DNA of 6,815 bases from DATARH01 sp035504235 (GTDB lineage Bacteria > Pseudomonadota > Alphaproteobacteria > ATCC43930 > CGMCC-115725): positions 1 to 6,815 of the forward strand of contig DATJSH010000280.1 in the NCBI GenBank assembly GCA_035504235.1, written 5' to 3'. Position 1 is the first letter of the stretch; every line of letters begins with the position of its first letter. The translations under genes were made by a program, and so were the position numbers. Below are positions 5,258 through 6,815 of this stretch, in pieces. The notes below the pieces were generated by a model. It was not told where the DNA came from, searched no databases, and was given only the letters and a program-made list of their open reading frames with translations.

Positions 5258-6815
5258 CTATTCTAGTTCTGCGAGAGCCGCGTCGACCCGCGCGAGCATC
5301 GGGGTCTGTTCGAATTGCGAGAGAATTCGCCTTGCTTTGGTGAGATGCTGCGTGGCAGGTGCGGGCTTGTTCTTGGCCTTGTAAAGCAGACCCAGAATCA
5401 TTTGCGCTCGGCCCGTCACATGTCCATCAGGATGGAAGCGCGGGTTGGCCATGACATGCGTCATCAACGTGCGAATGCGCCGCGATGCGGTACCCATCGC
5501 CCAGAGAAGAATTGGGAAGTTTCTTAGCAAGTTCGTGAATGGAAGCTTCTCATTTCTCTCAGTGATTTGTAGGTACACCTCGCCGAGGAACAAGCGATAC
5601 CAATCCGCAGCCGCCCGATAACCCTCGCTCTCCCGCTTCGATATTGCTTCCTCGAGCAACCGAATTCCCTCACCGATGTCCCCTTGAATTACCTTTGCCA
5701 CTCCAAGAATGGCGTCGCTCGTAGTCAAGGAATAGAGGTCACCGTCCGCAAAGCAGCGGCGGCGAAAGGCTTCCAACACCGCCAGCCCTTCGTCGGTCCG
5801 CCGCAGCAATATCAGGACGCATCCCTTTATGTTGAGAGCGGTTTCGCGTTCGAACGGCGTGACGGCGAGGGCGATCGATTGTTCGCTGTATTCCAACGCT
5901 TCCGCGTATGCATCGGATACGAATGCGATCAAGGCTAAGACGCAGAGGCCTAGTCCCGTTGATCGAGGGTCGTCGAGCCGCCGGCCAACTTGCATGAGAG
6001 CCCGAGCCGATTCACGAGCGTCGTTCACACGACCTTGGTGGAACTCTTCCCACGCGACCACAAATCTGACCCAATTCTGAATATAGGCGTCGGCCGTGTC
6101 GGAGGCGGCTTTGATTGCCTCCTGCTTGAGAGTTTCAAATTCGTGTGGCGGCCTCGGCGCAACAATTGTTGAGACGAGGATCTCGCTAGCCAGCGCATAA
6201 GCCTTTGGTCTGCTATCATCGAGACGTTCGGCCATTTGCCGAGCTTCTCGCTGCACTGCGGGCGCCAAGCGATAGCGAGCGTTCCAAAGAAGCGCGAACA
6301 CGTAGTTGTGTCGAATGAGAACGGTTCTGGCGTCATCCGAGAGGCGAGCGATCCGCGTCAGATAGCGCTCAGCGACAGCAATCGTGGCTTTAATCTGCGC
6401 GGTCATGTTCAGTAAGAATGTATAAGACACTAGGAACTCGGCAACCTGATCATCGGAGGCGCAATCCGGATCTTTGTCGAGCAGAGTCACCGCTGAAGTA
6501 AAGTGAGTCGTTGCCTCTTCGAGCGAATACACACTGAGACTCTTGGTCCCCGCCAAAGAGAGATAGGTGAACGCTTTGTCCGCGCGGATCGCCTGGCTGT
6601 AATGATGCGCAAGAACCTCGGCCACTTCAGTCAGTCGGTTGCCGCTTCGGCGCTCGATCTCCTCTGCGATCCTTAGATGCATAACCGTGCGCGGTTCGGT
6701 GAGCAGACTCTGATAGAGCGCGTCTCGAACCAAAGCGTGCTTGAACATATAGTTGCCCGATCTTCCCTCGAGACGGATGAGGTCGACCGCCTGCATCGCT
6801 GCGAGCCGGGCTGCG
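5258..6815 (-). CDS. C-terminal TPR region of an ATPase/cyclase-type signalling protein (partial)
   Basis: The frame is open from the window edge to a TAG at 5258-5260 and gives 518 residues; its start lies outside. Near the visible beginning, FKHALVRDALYQSLL (window residues 24-38) followed by HLRIAEEIERR and LAHHYSQA is the hallmark of the junction between an AAA/STAND-type ATPase domain and TPR repeats. It is seen in class III adenylate/guanylate cyclase proteins with AAA and TPR parts, and in related regulators. The rest is alpha-helical with degenerate TPR-like pairs, for example around KAFTYLSLAGTKSL, AYAEALEYSEQSIALA and GEGIRLLEEAISKRES. It ends in a final helix pair as such proteins do. 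A cyclase domain at the N-terminus is inference only, since none is in the window. By eye its GC content is lower than that of the liv genes, and it is separated from them by 358 bases, so it is probably a separate unit. No frameshift is visible. Confidence 0.8.
   Translation of the reverse strand, partial: AARLAAMQAVDLIRLEGRSGNYMFKHALVRDALYQSLLTEPRTVMHLRIAEEIERRSGNRLTEVAEVLAHHYSQAIRADKAFTYLSLAGTKSLSVYSLEEATTHFTSAVTLLDKDPDCASDDQVAEFLVSYTFLLNMTAQIKATIAVAERYLTRIARLSDDARTVLIRHNYVFALLWNARYRLAPAVQREARQMAERLDDSRPKAYALASEILVSTIVAPRPPHEFETLKQEAIKAASDTADAYIQNWVRFVVAWEEFHQGRVNDARESARALMQVGRRLDDPRSTGLGLCVLALIAFVSDAYAEALEYSEQSIALAVTPFERETALNIKGCVLILLRRTDEGLAVLEAFRRRCFADGDLYSLTTSDAILGVAKVIQGDIGEGIRLLEEAISKRESEGYRAAADWYRLFLGEVYLQITERNEKLPFTNLLRNFPILLWAMGTASRRIRTLMTHVMANPRFHPDGHVTGRAQMILGLLYKAKNKPAPATQHLTKARRILSQFEQTPMLARVDAALAELE

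Overview
The window is high-GC DNA that is almost fully coded on the minus strand. It reads as chromosomal sequence from an alphaproteobacterium, most like the Bradyrhizobiaceae/Rhodopseudomonas type. This guess rests on GC-rich codon use with many long antisense shadow frames, a HAAT-type (branched-chain amino acid family) ABC importer with its binding protein inside the operon, and a neighbouring ATPase/TPR protein of a kind common in that group. No rRNA, tRNA or CRISPR array was seen.

Layout in the direction of transcription (high to low coordinates): (1) 6815-5258 is the C-terminal part of a TPR-rich protein whose start lies outside the window. Its first visible residues match the end of the ATPase domain of cyclase/AAA/TPR signalling proteins. 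(2) 5257-4900 is a gene-free gap of 358 bases with several inverted repeats and, close to the next gene, a good match to a sigma-54 (-24/-12) promoter. (3) 4899-274 is a compact five-gene operon: permease (livH-like), permease (livM-like), periplasmic binding protein (livK-like), ATPase (livG-like), ATPase (livF-like). The junctions are +11, -4, -4 and +3 bases, so the genes are very likely one transcript with coupled translation. (4) 273-44 is a non-coding spacer. (5) 43-1 is the first 14 codons of another minus-strand gene that looks like the N-terminus of an IS5-family transposase.

The five liv-like genes make a complete importer. The exported binding protein captures a ligand in the periplasm, LivH and LivM form the membrane channel, and LivG and LivF supply ATP hydrolysis. 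The substrate cannot be read directly. By eye alignment with E. coli LivJ, the acidic residue that holds the amino group of leucine is missing. The ligand is therefore more likely a non-amino-acid, such as an aromatic or other carboxylate, than leucine, isoleucine or valine. No wholly new system is evident. The points most worth checking are the sigma-54-like promoter, the altered ligand pocket with a C-terminal CxxC tail, and the strong ribosome site found only at the binding-protein gene among the overlapping genes.
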